A stretch of DNA of 64,000 nt from Magnetospira sp. QH-2 (GCF_000968135.1 NZ_FO538765.1:2061819-2125818); one strand, 5' to 3'; shown: positions 39,769-49,234, counted from the first letter of the stretch. A program made the numbers and translations. Notes: a model not told the origin generated them from the letters alone.

Positions 39769-40962
39769 ATGATTTCGGTTGCGGAAGCCCTAGAAACAGT
39801 CCTTTCCGGTATCGTAACATTATCGGCGGAGACAATCTCCGTCGCCGATGCGGTGGACCGTGTGTTGGCCGAGGATGTCTCGGCCCGGCTCACCCAGCCG
39901 CCCATGGCGGTTTCGGCCATGGATGGTTACGCGGTGCGGGCTTGCGACGTGAAATCGGTCCCCACGGCCTTGACCTGCGTCGGCGCCGCTCCCGCCGGAG
40001 GGACCTATGAGGGTGCGGTCTCCGAGGGCGAATGTGTGCGAATCTTCACCGGCGCCCCCATCCCCGCCGGGACCGATGCGGTGATTATGCAAGAAGACAC
40101 CGCCCGTGAGGGCGACCGGGTGTTGGTCAAGGAACCCTACCAGAGCGGCAAATTCGTCCGCCAGGCGGGCTTGGACTTTTCCGCGGGCAAAGTGCTTTTG
40201 CGCGCCGGGCATCGGCTCAAGGCCCGCGATATCGGGCTCTGTGCTGCCATGAACGTGCCTTGGCTCCGGGTAACCCGAAAGCCCCGGGTGGCAATCTTGG
40301 CCACCGGTGATGAATTGGTCATGCCCGGGGACCCGGTGGGGCCAAGCCAGATCATCAGCTCCAATAGCCTGGCCGTGGCCGCCTTCGTGCGAAAGCTTGG
40401 GGGCGACCCGCTTGACCTGGGTATTGCCCGCGACACCCCGGAGGCCTTGGATTCATTGCTTGCCGGCGCTGACCGGGCGGATCTTCTGGTGACCTTGGGG
40501 GGCGCGTCTGTAGGCGATCATGATCTGGTTGTCGATGGTCTGACCGAACGCGGCTTTGAACTGGGCTTCCACAAGATCGCCATGCGTCCCGGCAAGCCCT
40601 TGATCTTTGGTCATGTGGGCAGTACGGCTGTGCTCGGTCTACCGGGCAATCCGGTCTCGGCAGGGGTGACGTCCGTGCTGTTCTTGCGCCCGGCCTTGGA
40701 AAAGATGGCCGGCCTGCCGCCCTCGGCTCTCCCCCGGGATACCGCGACGCTGGGCTGCGACCTGCCGGAAAACGACCGGCGACAGGACTATCTGCGCGCC
40801 GATTTGTACCGGGAACGGGACGGCACCTTCATTGCCACCCCTTTCGACAAACAAGACAGCGCCATGCTGGCTCTCTTCGCCCGCGCCGACTGTCTGGTGG
40901 TGCGCACCCCCTTCGCCCCGCCCGCCAAGGCCGGTGACAAGGTTGATATCATTCGGTTCTAG
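39769..40962 (+). CDS. moeA: molybdopterin molybdenumtransferase
   Basis: A 397-residue protein inserting molybdate into adenylylated molybdopterin. It starts MISVAEALETVL; an ATG at 39754 overlapping moaC is possible. Blocks: PPMAVSAMDGYAVRA, RIFTGAPIPAGTDAVIMQED, TGDELVMPG, TLGGASVGDHD and LPGNPVSAGVT. The stop codon TAG is part of the CTAG flanking the double-hairpin element copy B. lexA, a few hundred bases on, completes the conserved moaC-moeA-lexA neighbourhood. Confidence 0.96.
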   Translation: MISVAEALETVLSGIVTLSAETISVADAVDRVLAEDVSARLTQPPMAVSAMDGYAVRACDVKSVPTALTCVGAAPAGGTYEGAVSEGECVRIFTGAPIPAGTDAVIMQEDTAREGDRVLVKEPYQSGKFVRQAGLDFSAGKVLLRAGHRLKARDIGLCAAMNVPWLRVTRKPRVAILATGDELVMPGDPVGPSQIISSNSLAVAAFVRKLGGDPLDLGIARDTPEALDSLLAGADRADLLVTLGGASVGDHDLVVDGLTERGFELGFHKIAMRPGKPLIFGHVGSTAVLGLPGNPVSAGVTSVLFLRPALEKMAGLPPSALPRDTATLGCDLPENDRRQDYLRADLYRERDGTFIATPFDKQDSAMLALFARADCLVVRTPFAPPAKAGDKVDIIRF

Positions 40963-41061
40963 ATCACGTCATGTTTGATCGGATTCGATCAAACATGACG
41001 TGATCGATTCCAATAAGGTCGCGCGTGTCTAGCGGGTCCGATTGGACCCGACATGCGCTAG
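40959..41061. repeat. CTAG-flanked double-hairpin element, copy B
   Basis: A 95-bp core (40963-41057) has exact CTAG at both sides (40959-40962 and 41058-41061). The first hairpin is perfect: GATCACGTCATGTTTGATC against GATCAAACATGACGTGATC. The second has GGGTCC-GATT-GGACCC with outer arms. The core is 4 nt shorter than copies A and C in the spacer of the first hairpin. The left CTAG supplies the moeA stop, and the right CTAG supplies the stop of the convergent minus-strand lipoprotein gene. Confidence 0.92.
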
Positions 41062-41450
41062 CGGAATACCCGCATGGCAATGTTGACCACCCGCATCTGT
41101 TCGGTGGTCAGGTTGACCCCCCGCTGCCGCACCGCGACCAGATCCACCACCATGTTTTCCCGCTGAGGCTCCAAGGCGTATCGGCACAAGATGGTATCGC
41201 GCTGCATGGTCGGCTGGGCCTGCCGTTGCGATGTCACGGCCACACGATAGGGAATCGTGATGTTGAGGCTGCCTTCGCCCTCCCAGACCCGGGGCTCATC
41301 GGCGGTGGTTTCACCCAAATTCCGATTGAGGAAATTCAGCACCGTCGTGCAATGGCGGGTTTCCATCACACCGGGGGCCAGCTCCTCGGCACAGGCTCCC
41401 AGCAACAGCAAAGGCGATATCAATAGGATCCAGGCCAAAAATGGTCGCAT
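41058..41450 (-). CDS. small lipoprotein of unknown function
   Basis: A 130-residue protein with a lipobox (ILLISPLLLLGACAEE, Cys20). The mature part is strand-rich: SLNITIPYRVAVTSQRQAQP, ILCRYALEPQRENMVVDLVA and MRVVNIAMRVFR. I do not recognise a family. ATG 41450 follows GGAG. It is divergent from lexA and convergent with moeA, from which the double-hairpin element separates it. Confidence 0.8.
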   Translation of the reverse strand: MRPFLAWILLISPLLLLGACAEELAPGVMETRHCTTVLNFLNRNLGETTADEPRVWEGEGSLNITIPYRVAVTSQRQAQPTMQRDTILCRYALEPQRENMVVDLVAVRQRGVNLTTEQMRVVNIAMRVFR

Positions 41451-41512
41451 GAAGGCTCCATTGGTTTGGGTCTCCAGAATACCCGTTTGGACGAAGAAGG
41501 AACAGAGATCCC

Positions 41513-41541
41513 TTGACCTTGAGATGGAACTAAAGTAGAAC
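41513..41541 (+). promoter_or_regulatory. lexA promoter with overlapping SOS box
   Basis: TTGACC (41513-41518) and TAGAAC (41536-41541) are separated by 17 nt. The direct repeat GAAC-TAAAGTA-GAAC (41527-41541) is an exact alphaproteobacterial LexA box and covers the -10 element, so LexA should repress its own promoter by blocking polymerase. Confidence 0.85.
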
Positions 41542-41611
41542 GAGTATTGAGTTTGGCTTTTGTTCCCTGCCCCTTGCCGGGATGGGACCCATTGAACGGG
41601 AAACCGCACGG

Positions 41612-42328
41612 ATGTTGACCAAGAAACAGTATGAACTCCTGACCTTCATCGATGCCCGCCTACGGGAATCCGGAGTCTCGCCCTCCTATGACGAGATGAA
41701 GGACGCCTTGGGACTGGCCTCCAAATCAGGCATTCACCGGCTGATCACCGGCCTGGAGGAACGCGGCTTTATCCGCCGCCTGCCCCATCGGGCTCGGGCG
41801 CTCGAAGTGGTCAAGCTGCCGGAAAACATCGACGATGCCCTGCCCCCGGCCCCGGCAAAAACCCGCGATGCCTTTGCCCCCAACGTCATTCAGGCCGATT
41901 TCCGCATTCTCGGCTCCGAACCGGCGCGGCCTTCCGACGACACGGTCCGCTTGCCGCTTTATGGGCGCATTGCCGCGGGCACCCCAATCGAAGCCCTGCG
42001 CGACCCGGGCAGCGCGGTGGAAGTTCCCGCCGGGCTGCTGGCTCAGGGACGCGGCGATCACTATACCCTTGAAGTGGATGGGGATTCCATGATCGAGGCA
42101 GGCATTCTCGATGGCGACACGGTGATCATTCAGCAATGCAGCGCCGCCGATACGGGCGAGATCGTTGTGGCCTTGGTGGAAAATCAGGAAGTCACGTTAA
42201 AACGGCTGCGCAAGAAGGGGCACTCCGTGGCTCTGGAACCGGCCAATGCCCGCTACGAAACCCGCATCTATGGCCCGGATCAAGTGCAGATTCAGGGGCG
42301 CCTTGTCGGTCTGCTGCGCCAGTATTGA
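41612..42328 (+). CDS. lexA: SOS repressor LexA
   Basis: A 238-residue repressor: N-terminal winged helix ([39 protein letters not shown]), a linker of about 50 residues and the C-terminal S24 autopeptidase. The self-cleavage Ala-Gly bond lies in [12 protein letters not shown], the nucleophile Ser in [10 protein letters not shown] and the general-base Lys in [11 protein letters not shown] 41612 is chosen over the in-frame ATG at 41582, which would add ten residues with no family match. A LexA box overlaps its promoter. Confidence 0.97.
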   Translation: MLTKKQYELLTFIDARLRESGVSPSYDEMKDALGLASKSGIHRLITGLEERGFIRRLPHRARALEVVKLPENIDDALPPAPAKTRDAFAPNVIQADFRILGSEPARPSDDTVRLPLYGRIAAGTPIEALRDPGSAVEVPAGLLAQGRGDHYTLEVDGDSMIEAGILDGDTVIIQQCSAADTGEIVVALVENQEVTLKRLRKKGHSVALEPANARYETRIYGPDQVQIQGRLVGLLRQY

Positions 42329-42404
42329 TCCTTGTGTGGATTTTGGAATCGATGTTCCTTTCGGTGCCCACGCCAATCAATGATAGGACCCTCGTTTCCA
42401 TCAA

Positions 42405-42457
42405 ACGAGTGCGTGCCGGGTCCAATTGGACCCCTTGGACAGGCGCGACGTGATCTA
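42405..42457. repeat. decayed double-hairpin element, copy D
   Basis: GTGCGTGCCGGGTCCAATTG and the following GGACAGGCGCGAC correspond to the second hairpin of the CTAG element in the orientation of copy C, and the text then jumps to GTGATCTA, the far terminus. The first hairpin is deleted. It directly abuts the CTAA target duplication of the MITE that hosts insertion sequence copy 1. Confidence 0.7.
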
Positions 42458-42521
42458 ACAGGCTGCTTCTGTAATCGAGTCATTTGAGTCAAGCTGATTT
42501 CCAAGCCGTCGGTTTGAACCT

Positions 42522-42697
42522 GGGGTATGTGGCGCCCTTTGCTTCTGTCCGCGGTCGACGTCGTCGCCGCATGATGGGGATCAAGGGGGATCGGGTGCAG
42601 CAATCTGAAAAGCGTGGTCTTACGCCACTGCAGCCTGCGCGCTGTCATCCGAGCCCCGCGCGTCGCCACGCGTCCTGGCCGCCCTTCAGGCGATCTC
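42522..42697 (-). ncRNA. candidate bridge/seeker RNA, copy 1
   Basis: This is the non-coding end downstream of the transposase, matching 50625-50800 of copy 2 base for base as far as I compared it. The target-like segments are at 42630-42637 (CAGGCTGC) and 42605-42612 (CTTTTCAG), read on the minus strand; the IS-end-like segments are at 42572-42579 and 42542-42548 (ACAGAAG). Boundaries are approximate. The evidence for guide function is given under copy 2. Confidence 0.6.
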
Positions 42698-42711
42698 GGT
42701 TTTCGTTGTGT

Positions 42712-43743
42712 TTAGATGGCGGTCTCCTCCTTGCGGTACTGGAAGTCCGTGCCGTCGATCCACATGCGATGCATGATTACGGCGAGACGCCGGGCAACGG
42801 CTACCTTGGCGCGTTTCATCCCGCGCCTTTTGGCGACCGCGAGCCCCCAGTGTTTGAGCCAGGACCAACGGCGGGTTCGAGTGAGAAGTGCATTGGCGGC
42901 CTCGAACAAAAGCCAACGAACCATGGCATCTCCGCACTTGCTGATGGGGCCGCTTCGGTCCTGCTCTCCCGAGGCGTATCTGCGTGGGACAAGCCCGAAG
43001 TGGGCGCCGACCATGACCGACTTTTGAAACCGTTCCGGCACGTCGAGTCCTGTCCTGAAAGCGAGGGCGGTAACCGGGCCGACGCCGGGAACGGTCATCA
43101 GGCGTCGGCAAACGCTATCATCGCGCGCAGCGGCATGAACCTGCCGGTCGAGCTTGTCGAGTTGTTCGAGCAAGGCTTGGCGCGCAAGCAAGAGCGGCTC
43201 GGCGGCTGCGCTGAGGTGCGGGTTATCAGCCGTCAATTCCCGAACCCGCGCCGCGAAAAGGCGTCCGCGCGCCATACCGACCTTGAGGCCGAAAGCTTTC
43301 AATGTTCCTCGTACCGTATTGGACAACTGACGGACCTGATGAACCAGGGTCTCCCGATGGGTCAGCACCATCCGGAGCTCCTGACTGCGCGCGGTCTTGA
43401 CGTGGGTCGCGCGGTACAAACCGGTCCGCATCGCCTGGCTGATCAAGCGGGCGTCGCGACGGTCCGTCTTGACTGGGCTGGCGCTGGCAAAGGCCTTCAT
43501 TTGCCGGGTCTCGATACAAATCACAGGGAGGCCCCGACTGGACAGTCCTGCGTACAGCCAAGGCGCCAGAGGGCCAGCTTCCAACCCAATTCGCGCAAAG
43601 CCACGCCCGCTTTCCTCGAGCCAAGTGGCGACCGCCTCGGGTGTGCTTGACACCTTGCCTTCGCGAATGACGGTTCCCTTTGCATCAATCTCACAGATCG
43701 AAATGCTTGCCATCGATACGTCCATTCCAACAAAATACTCCAT
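42712..43743 (-). CDS. IS110-family transposase (DEDD plus Ser), copy 1
   Basis: A 343-residue transposase identical in translation to copy 2. The RuvC-like DEDD set is Asp8 (VGMDVSM), Glu55 (GLEAGPL), Asp94 and Asp97 (KTDRRDA). The C-terminal Tnp_20 domain has TVPGVGPVTALAF and the catalytic Ser region RSGPISKCGD. ATG 43743 follows AGGAG; a TTG at 43794 is less likely. The gene is intact, but its upstream end carries the 103-bp double-hairpin insertion between the IS terminus and the start, which may alter its promoter. Confidence 0.96.
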   Translation of the reverse strand: MEYFVGMDVSMASISICEIDAKGTVIREGKVSSTPEAVATWLEESGRGFARIGLEAGPLAPWLYAGLSSRGLPVICIETRQMKAFASASPVKTDRRDARLISQAMRTGLYRATHVKTARSQELRMVLTHRETLVHQVRQLSNTVRGTLKAFGLKVGMARGRLFAARVRELTADNPHLSAAAEPLLLARQALLEQLDKLDRQVHAAARDDSVCRRLMTVPGVGPVTALAFRTGLDVPERFQKSVMVGAHFGLVPRRYASGEQDRSGPISKCGDAMVRWLLFEAANALLTRTRRWSWLKHWGLAVAKRRGMKRAKVAVARRLAVIMHRMWIDGTDFQYRKEETAI

Positions 43744-43821
43744 GGCTGGTCTCCTCTGTTCCATGTCCAGGAATTGACCCGGATACTTGATCAAGACCGA
43801 GTGTGGAGACCAGCTGACTGT

Positions 43822-43928
43822 CTAGCGCGTGTCGGGTCCAATCGGACCCGCTAGACACGCGCGACCTTATTGGAATCGATCACGTTTTTCGTGTTTGATC
43901 GAATCCGATCAAACACGACGTGATCTAG
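43822..43928. repeat. CTAG-flanked double-hairpin element, copy C (inside IS copy 1)
   Basis: A 99-bp core (43826-43924) in the opposite orientation to copies A and B, with exact CTAG on both sides. In IS copy 2 the corresponding sequence is uninterrupted, GATTGCCTAGACAGTC (49491-49506), with a single CTAG at 49497-49500. This is therefore a filled/empty pair showing precise insertion with a 4-bp duplication. Confidence 0.95.
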
Positions 43929-44111
43929 GCAATCCCTGACTGCTCGATTACCGCCATCTGAAAAAGTATTGTCCAACGGCCCGCCTCGCCCTTCGACAAG
44001 CTCAGGGTGAGGCTAACATGTTGAAAGTTCAAAATCCCTCATGCTGAGCTTGTCGAAGCATGTGTCGCCACAGGCTCGAAATCGGACTTCTTCAGCAGCC
44101 TGCTAAAGTAT

Positions 44112-46244
44112 TTAGCCTTCGGTACCGGGAGATTTTCCGTTTTCGCCGGGCCGCGGCTTGTCGGGGCGCAGGACCCAGGGACGATCGCCCCGGCGCCCGT
44201 TGACGCTGTCCACCCGTACCGATCCATCCGGGTTCAGCCACAGGGCATGACTGCCGCCGCGCCACAGATCGAATCGGTCGATCACCACCCGGGCGGAAGG
44301 ACAGCGCCCACGCACCGGCACAGAGCTGACCACCACGTTCGCCGTCCGGCAATCATCGTCCAGCGCTTCGGCTTCGCGTACCAAGGCGACCATGTGGGGG
44401 TCGTTACGCAGAATACAGCCAAAAGAATCACACGAAAAAACAGCCGGTTGGCGCGGCGCGAAGCCTTTCCAGGATATGGCCTCGGGCACCGCTTCCCGGT
44501 CCATCCAGGATTGCCTGAGGAAATTACCTCCGCGCAGGCTGGAAAAAGCCAGTTGGCCGTCGGGCAAACGCACGGCCATCTGCTTGCCCTGTCCATCCAC
44601 CAAAATATCCGGTGGCGGCATATGGGACAGAGCCACGCCCCCCGCCACCAATCCCAAGGCACCCAAGTAGCGCCATCGCCGCCGCCACAGGCACATCCAG
44701 GTGCCCCCCAGGGCCACGACGGCCACGCCCCAGCCCGGCAGGCCGGGAAACAGCACCACCGAGCCCTCCATGCCCGCCACCCAATGGGCAACGGCCACCA
44801 CGCCCTCAATCCCCCACCCCATGGGCACCAGAGCCAAGGACTCCAGCCCCAAAGGTGCCAGCACATAGGCCATCAAGGCCCAAGGCATGATCCATAGCGC
44901 GGTAAGCGGCACGGCCAGCAGGTTAGCCAACAACCCGAAAGTGGCCATACGATGAAAATGATGGATGGCAAAGGGCGCGGTCGCCAATCCGGCAACTATG
45001 GTGGTCAGCGCCACCGCTGCCAAATAGAGCCCTGGCCCGCGCCACCACCAAGCTCCTGTCCGGCGCCCGGCGGCCAGCCGCTTTCCCATGATTTCATAGA
45101 CCGCCACCAAGGCCATGGCGGCGGCGAAAGACATTTGAAAACTGGGACCCAAGAGGGATTCCGGCTGGATCAGGAGAACCACCGCCGCCGCCCAGGCCAA
45201 TCCGCGCATGGAGAGTCCCTGGCGATCCAGCAGAACCCCCATCAGCACCAGCCCGACCATCAAAAAGGCCCGTTGGGTCGGCACCGTTGCCCCGGTCATC
45301 TGCGCATAGCCAAAGGCCACAAGGATCGCCGCCAGGGCGGCCCATTTCTTCACCGGGTACCGCAACGCCACCGCCGGAATCAAGGCCAGCAAGGCACGCA
45401 ATGAAAAAAACGCCAATCCGGCCACCAGCCCCACATGCAACCCTGAAATGGCCAGCAAATGGGCCAGACCCGCGTCCCGCATGGCCTGCATGGCCTTTTC
45501 CGGGATTGCTGCCCGATCCCCGGTCATCAGGGCGGCGGCTACCCCTCCGGCGGTGGGGTCATCGATGGCGGCTCGGATCCGCTCTCCCAAAGCGTGGCGC
45601 AGGCTTGATAGGGCAATGCCATAGGCAGCGAACCCGGAGGTGACCCCACGGGCGGTGATCTCCGCTCGCCCCAAGCCATAGCCCACGGCCCCCAGACCTT
45701 CGAAATAAGCTTTGAACTGAAAATCGAAGCCGCCCGGCAACGATGGCGGCGGCGGAGACAGGAGCATGGCGGGCACCTGAATCCAGTCCCCGGGCGTCAA
45801 GTCCGGCTGCTCTCCTCGCAATCGGATGCGCGCCCGCTGGGGAGTCTGTTCCGCCCCCAACCGACTGACCCTCAGACGCTCCAAGGTGATGCGTTTTTGC
45901 TTCGGCAGCGCCTCCACCTGCACAATTCGCCCAGACACCGTTGCCGGTCCATGACGTTTTTCAAGCACCGTATCGGCCACCAAGGCGGTGCGCAGCTGAG
46001 AAACGGCGAACCCCAAGGCCAAGGCCACGGCCAAAACGGCCAGCATTCGCCCGATGCCATGGTGCCAAAGCATCCACGCCCCCGCGGAGGCCGCCATGAA
46101 CAACGCCGTGCCGAGCCACCAGACGGGCTCAAAACTCAAGGTAAAATAGACCGCCACCCCGATGGCCATGGCCACGGGCAGCCACAAAGGCCAACGCTCC
46201 CGTTCCCCATGGAATCCCTCTGCCAAGGCGGTGGCTCGCAGCAC
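44112..46244 (-). CDS. comEC: ComEC/Rec2-family DNA uptake channel protein
   Basis: A 710-residue membrane protein. An N-terminal pair of helices (WLPVAMAIGVAVYFTLSF) leads to the OB-like DUF4131 region (~85-190, ATVSGRIVQVEALPKQKRIT). The competence domain follows (~220-500, with LLAISGLHVGLVAGLAFF and GATVPTQRAFLMVGL). The C-terminal ~180 residues sit where the metallo-beta-lactamase domain is found in long ComEC proteins, but no HxHxDH motif is visible, so nuclease activity is unlikely here. Start is GTG 46244 after GGAG. It is divergent from gltX. A role in transformation is inferred from family only; no other com genes are present. Confidence 0.9.
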   Translation of the reverse strand: MLRATALAEGFHGERERWPLWLPVAMAIGVAVYFTLSFEPVWWLGTALFMAASAGAWMLWHHGIGRMLAVLAVALALGFAVSQLRTALVADTVLEKRHGPATVSGRIVQVEALPKQKRITLERLRVSRLGAEQTPQRARIRLRGEQPDLTPGDWIQVPAMLLSPPPPSLPGGFDFQFKAYFEGLGAVGYGLGRAEITARGVTSGFAAYGIALSSLRHALGERIRAAIDDPTAGGVAAALMTGDRAAIPEKAMQAMRDAGLAHLLAISGLHVGLVAGLAFFSLRALLALIPAVALRYPVKKWAALAAILVAFGYAQMTGATVPTQRAFLMVGLVLMGVLLDRQGLSMRGLAWAAAVVLLIQPESLLGPSFQMSFAAAMALVAVYEIMGKRLAAGRRTGAWWWRGPGLYLAAVALTTIVAGLATAPFAIHHFHRMATFGLLANLLAVPLTALWIMPWALMAYVLAPLGLESLALVPMGWGIEGVVAVAHWVAGMEGSVVLFPGLPGWGVAVVALGGTWMCLWRRRWRYLGALGLVAGGVALSHMPPPDILVDGQGKQMAVRLPDGQLAFSSLRGGNFLRQSWMDREAVPEAISWKGFAPRQPAVFSCDSFGCILRNDPHMVALVREAEALDDDCRTANVVVSSVPVRGRCPSARVVIDRFDLWRGGSHALWLNPDGSVRVDSVNGRRGDRPWVLRPDKPRPGENGKSPGTEG

Positions 46245-46362
46245 CTTTTAATTCTCCATTTGTCCTCAAACAGTTACACAACGACGCCCGTAAATCTTTG
46301 CTGCGCGTGCGAAGATTGTGGTAAACACCTCCATCACACAAAGGAATCTAACAGAATTGCCC

Positions 46363-47766
46363 ATGACGGTCGTTACTCGATTTGCCCCTTCGCCCACCGG
46401 CTTTCTCCATATTGGAGGCGCTCGGACCGCCCTCTTTAACTGGCTTTTTGCCCGCCACCATGGGGGCCAATTCCTGCTGCGAATCGAAGACACGGATCGT
46501 CAGCGCTCCAAGCCCGAGGCCGTCGAGGCCATCTATGAGGGCCTGAAGTGGCTGGGTCTGGATTGGGATGGCGATCCCCTTTCCCAGTTTTCCCGAGTTG
46601 ATCGGCATGTGGAAGTGGCCAAACAGCTGCTGGCCGAAGGCAAGGCCTATCACTGCTATTGGACTCCGGACGAACTGACAGCCATGCGCGAAGCCGCCCG
46701 CGCCGAAGGTCGATCAGGCTATTTCGATCCCAAATGGCGGGATGCCGATCCGGCCACGGCCCCCGAGGGCGTGCCCCCGGTGGTGCGGCTCAAGGCTCCC
46801 CGTGATGGCGAAACCGTCGTCCAGGATGAGATTCAAGGTGAAGTCCGCACCGCCAATGCCCAAATGGACGACATGATTCTGTTGCGCGCCGATGGGACAC
46901 CCACCTATATGCTGGCGGTGGTGGTTGATGATCACGACATGGGAGTGACCCATGTGATCCGTGGCGACGACCATTTGACCAATACGTTCCGACAGATGCA
47001 GCTTTATCAAGCGCTGGACTGGACGCCGCCGACATTTGCCCATCAGTCGTTGATCCATGGCGACGACGGCAAGAAGCTATCCAAGCGCCATGGGGCTCTG
47101 GGCGCCGAGGTCTATCGGGACATGGGCTTCCTGCCCGAAGCCATGCGCAACTACCTGCTGCGGCTGGGCTGGAGCCATGGGGACGACGAGATCTTCAGCA
47201 CCGAACAAGCCATTGAGTGGTTTAATCTGGAAAATGTCGGTCGGGCCGCCGCCCGCTTCGATATGGAAAAGCTGACCACTCTGAACGGTCACTACATCCG
47301 GCATACAGATGATGCGGCCCTGGTCGACCACATCGCTCCCAGGCTCGAAACCGAATTGGGAGTCAATTTGGATGAAGCCGGACGTCTGCGCCTGCAACAA
47401 GGCATGCCGTCGCTCAAGGAGCGCGCCAAAACGCTAGTGGAGTTGGCCGAGGCTGCGTTATTCTATGTGCGCCCCCGGCCCTTGGTGATGACAGACAAGG
47501 CCGCAAAGTTGCTGAACGCCGAGGCCCTGGAAACTCTGCGGCTGCTGAGTGTGCGGCTGAGCAATACCCATTGGACCCGCGACGCGTTGGAGAACCTGAC
47601 GCGCGAGACCGCCGAAGAATTGGATCTGAAATTGGGTAAAGTGGCGCAGCCCCTGCGGGCCGCTCTGACCGGCACCAACGTATCGCCGCCCATTTTCGAA
47701 GTCATGGAAATTCTAGGCCAGGAGGAAGTCCTGGCACGCTTGCAAGACGCCCAAAAAGGGCAATAG
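46363..47766 (+). CDS. gltX: glutamyl-tRNA synthetase
   Basis: A 467-residue class I synthetase. The HIGH-type motif is [20 protein letters not shown] and the KMSKS-type motif [17 protein letters not shown]. The zinc-binding region is replaced by [16 protein letters not shown], as in the non-zinc alphaproteobacterial type. ATG 46363 is the family-typical start ([13 protein letters not shown]). A GTG at 46318 would add 15 residues. It is 111 nt ahead of gltA and divergent from comEC. Whether it is discriminating or charges tRNA-Gln too cannot be decided from sequence. Confidence 0.97.
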   Translation: MTVVTRFAPSPTGFLHIGGARTALFNWLFARHHGGQFLLRIEDTDRQRSKPEAVEAIYEGLKWLGLDWDGDPLSQFSRVDRHVEVAKQLLAEGKAYHCYWTPDELTAMREAARAEGRSGYFDPKWRDADPATAPEGVPPVVRLKAPRDGETVVQDEIQGEVRTANAQMDDMILLRADGTPTYMLAVVVDDHDMGVTHVIRGDDHLTNTFRQMQLYQALDWTPPTFAHQSLIHGDDGKKLSKRHGALGAEVYRDMGFLPEAMRNYLLRLGWSHGDDEIFSTEQAIEWFNLENVGRAAARFDMEKLTTLNGHYIRHTDDAALVDHIAPRLETELGVNLDEAGRLRLQQGMPSLKERAKTLVELAEAALFYVRPRPLVMTDKAAKLLNAEALETLRLLSVRLSNTHWTRDALENLTRETAEELDLKLGKVAQPLRAALTGTNVSPPIFEVMEILGQEEVLARLQDAQKGQ

Positions 47767-47877
47767 GACCATCCGGGTCCAAAAAGGGATTGGAGACCGA
47801 AAATATCCATCGACAGCCGCGCGAACACCGATCAATCAAACCAAGGTGGCGGCCGACTGCTTGAGGAGAAATAAATC

Positions 47878-49209
47878 ATGAGCGATCAGAAAAATACCGT
47901 CAGCATGACGGACAACAGGACCGGCAAAACATGGGAATTTCCAGTAATTGAGGGCAGCACCGGCCCGGACGTGATCGACATCCGCCGTCTCTATGCCGAA
48001 ACCGGCATGTTCACCTACGACCCCGGCTTCACATCGACCGGCAGCTGTGAATCCAGCATCACCTATATCGATGGTGAAAAAGGCGTTTTGCGCCATCGCG
48101 GATACGATATCGCTGATCTGGCCGAGCATTCCGACTTCATGGAAGTCTCTTATTTGCTGCTTTACGGGGATCTGCCGACTCCGCCACAGAAAGCCAAATT
48201 CGAATCCGACATCACCCATCACTCGATGGTCCATGAACAATTGCACGACTTCTACACCGGTTTCCGTCGTGACAGTCATCCCATGGCCGTCATGGTCGGC
48301 GTCATCGGCGCCCTGTCGTCGTTCTATCACGACAGCACCGATATCACCGACCCAAGGCACCGACTGATCGCCTCCTACCGCATGATCGCCAAGGTACCGA
48401 CCATCGCGGCATGGGCCTATAAGTACTCCATCGGACAGCCGTTCATCTATCCGAAGAACAATCTGTCCTATGCCGAGAACTTCCTGCAAATGATGTATGC
48501 GGTTCCCTGTGAAGAGTACATGGTCAACCCGGTCCTGGCCCGGGCCATGGATCGCATCCTGATCTTGCATGCCGATCACGAACAGAATGCCTCTACCTCC
48601 ACCGTGCGACTGGCGGGTTCTTCGGGAGCCAATCCGTTCGCCTGTATTGCTTCGGGCATTGCCTCCCTTTGGGGTCCGGCCCATGGCGGCGCCAACGAAG
48701 CCGTGCTGAAGATGCTCAACGAGATCGGTCACAAGGACAATATCCCCGAGTATCTGGCCAAGGCCAAGGACAAGGACGATCCGTTCCGCCTCATGGGCTT
48801 CGGGCACCGGGTCTACAAGAACTACGATCCGCGGGCGACCGTCATGCAGAAGACCTGCCACGAGGTGCTCGACGAACTGGGCATCGCCAACGAGCCGCTG
48901 CTCGACTTGGCCATGGAACTGGAGCGCATCGCGTTGGAAGACCCCTACTTCGTCGAGAAGAAGCTGTTCCCCAATGTGGATTTCTACTCTGGCATCATCT
49001 TCAAGGCGATGAACATCCCGGTATCCATGTACACGGTGCTATTCGCCCTGGCCCGGACCGTAGGCTGGGTGGCACAGTGGAACGAGATGATCGAGGATCC
49101 GACCCAGAAGATCGGTCGGCCGCGTCAGCTGTTCATCGGCGAAGTGCAGCGCGAGTTCATCCCCCTGCACAAACGAGTCAGCAAGAACCGGGAACTGGCA
49201 CCGGAATAA
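47878..49209 (+). CDS. gltA: citrate synthase
   Basis: A 443-residue type II enzyme that starts the TCA cycle. Catalytic residues are seen: His in [12 protein letters not shown], His in [14 protein letters not shown] and Asp in PNVDFYSG. The N-terminal small-domain strand region ([20 protein letters not shown]) is typical of the NADH-sensitive hexameric group. ATG follows GAGGAGAAATAAATC. A strong terminator follows 26 nt after the stop. Confidence 0.98.
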   Translation: MSDQKNTVSMTDNRTGKTWEFPVIEGSTGPDVIDIRRLYAETGMFTYDPGFTSTGSCESSITYIDGEKGVLRHRGYDIADLAEHSDFMEVSYLLLYGDLPTPPQKAKFESDITHHSMVHEQLHDFYTGFRRDSHPMAVMVGVIGALSSFYHDSTDITDPRHRLIASYRMIAKVPTIAAWAYKYSIGQPFIYPKNNLSYAENFLQMMYAVPCEEYMVNPVLARAMDRILILHADHEQNASTSTVRLAGSSGANPFACIASGIASLWGPAHGGANEAVLKMLNEIGHKDNIPEYLAKAKDKDDPFRLMGFGHRVYKNYDPRATVMQKTCHEVLDELGIANEPLLDLAMELERIALEDPYFVEKKLFPNVDFYSGIIFKAMNIPVSMYTVLFALARTVGWVAQWNEMIEDPTQKIGRPRQLFIGEVQREFIPLHKRVSKNRELAPE

Positions 49210-49234
49210 GGCCTCGGCAGATTTGGATAAACAC

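Larger units (their letters stand above)
42466..43957 (-). mobile_element. IS110/IS1111-type insertion sequence, copy 1 (with nested repeat)
   Basis: The boundaries follow from comparison with copy 2 and from the host MITE. The junctions read CAGGCTG-CT-TCTGTAATCGAG on the left and CTCGATTACCGCCAT-CT-GAAAAAG on the right, with CT as the shared core. Subterminal inverted repeats GTAATCGAG lie a few bases inside each end, a mark of the IS1111 group. Length 1492 bp equals copy 2 (1389 bp) plus 103 bp, which is precisely the double-hairpin element with its CTAG duplication at 43822-43928. The transposase gene reads leftward. Only a few bases differ from copy 2. Confidence 0.93.
42459..44102. repeat. 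MITE-like repeat interrupted by insertion sequence copy 1
   Basis: The left end CAGGCTG (42459-42465) is cut off from the rest (43958-44102) by the insertion sequence. The right end is CTTCTTCAGCAGCCTG. Flanking CTAA occurs at 42455-42458 and 44103-44106, a probable 4-bp target duplication. The inner palindrome CCTTCGACAAGCTCAGGG / ATGCTGAGCTTGTCGAAGC is well preserved. Confidence 0.85.

Noticed and set aside
42484-43650. 388-codon frame antisense to the IS transposase, present in both copies
   Set aside because: It is opposite to a transposase with a complete catalytic set; repetition in both copies only reflects the duplicated DNA.
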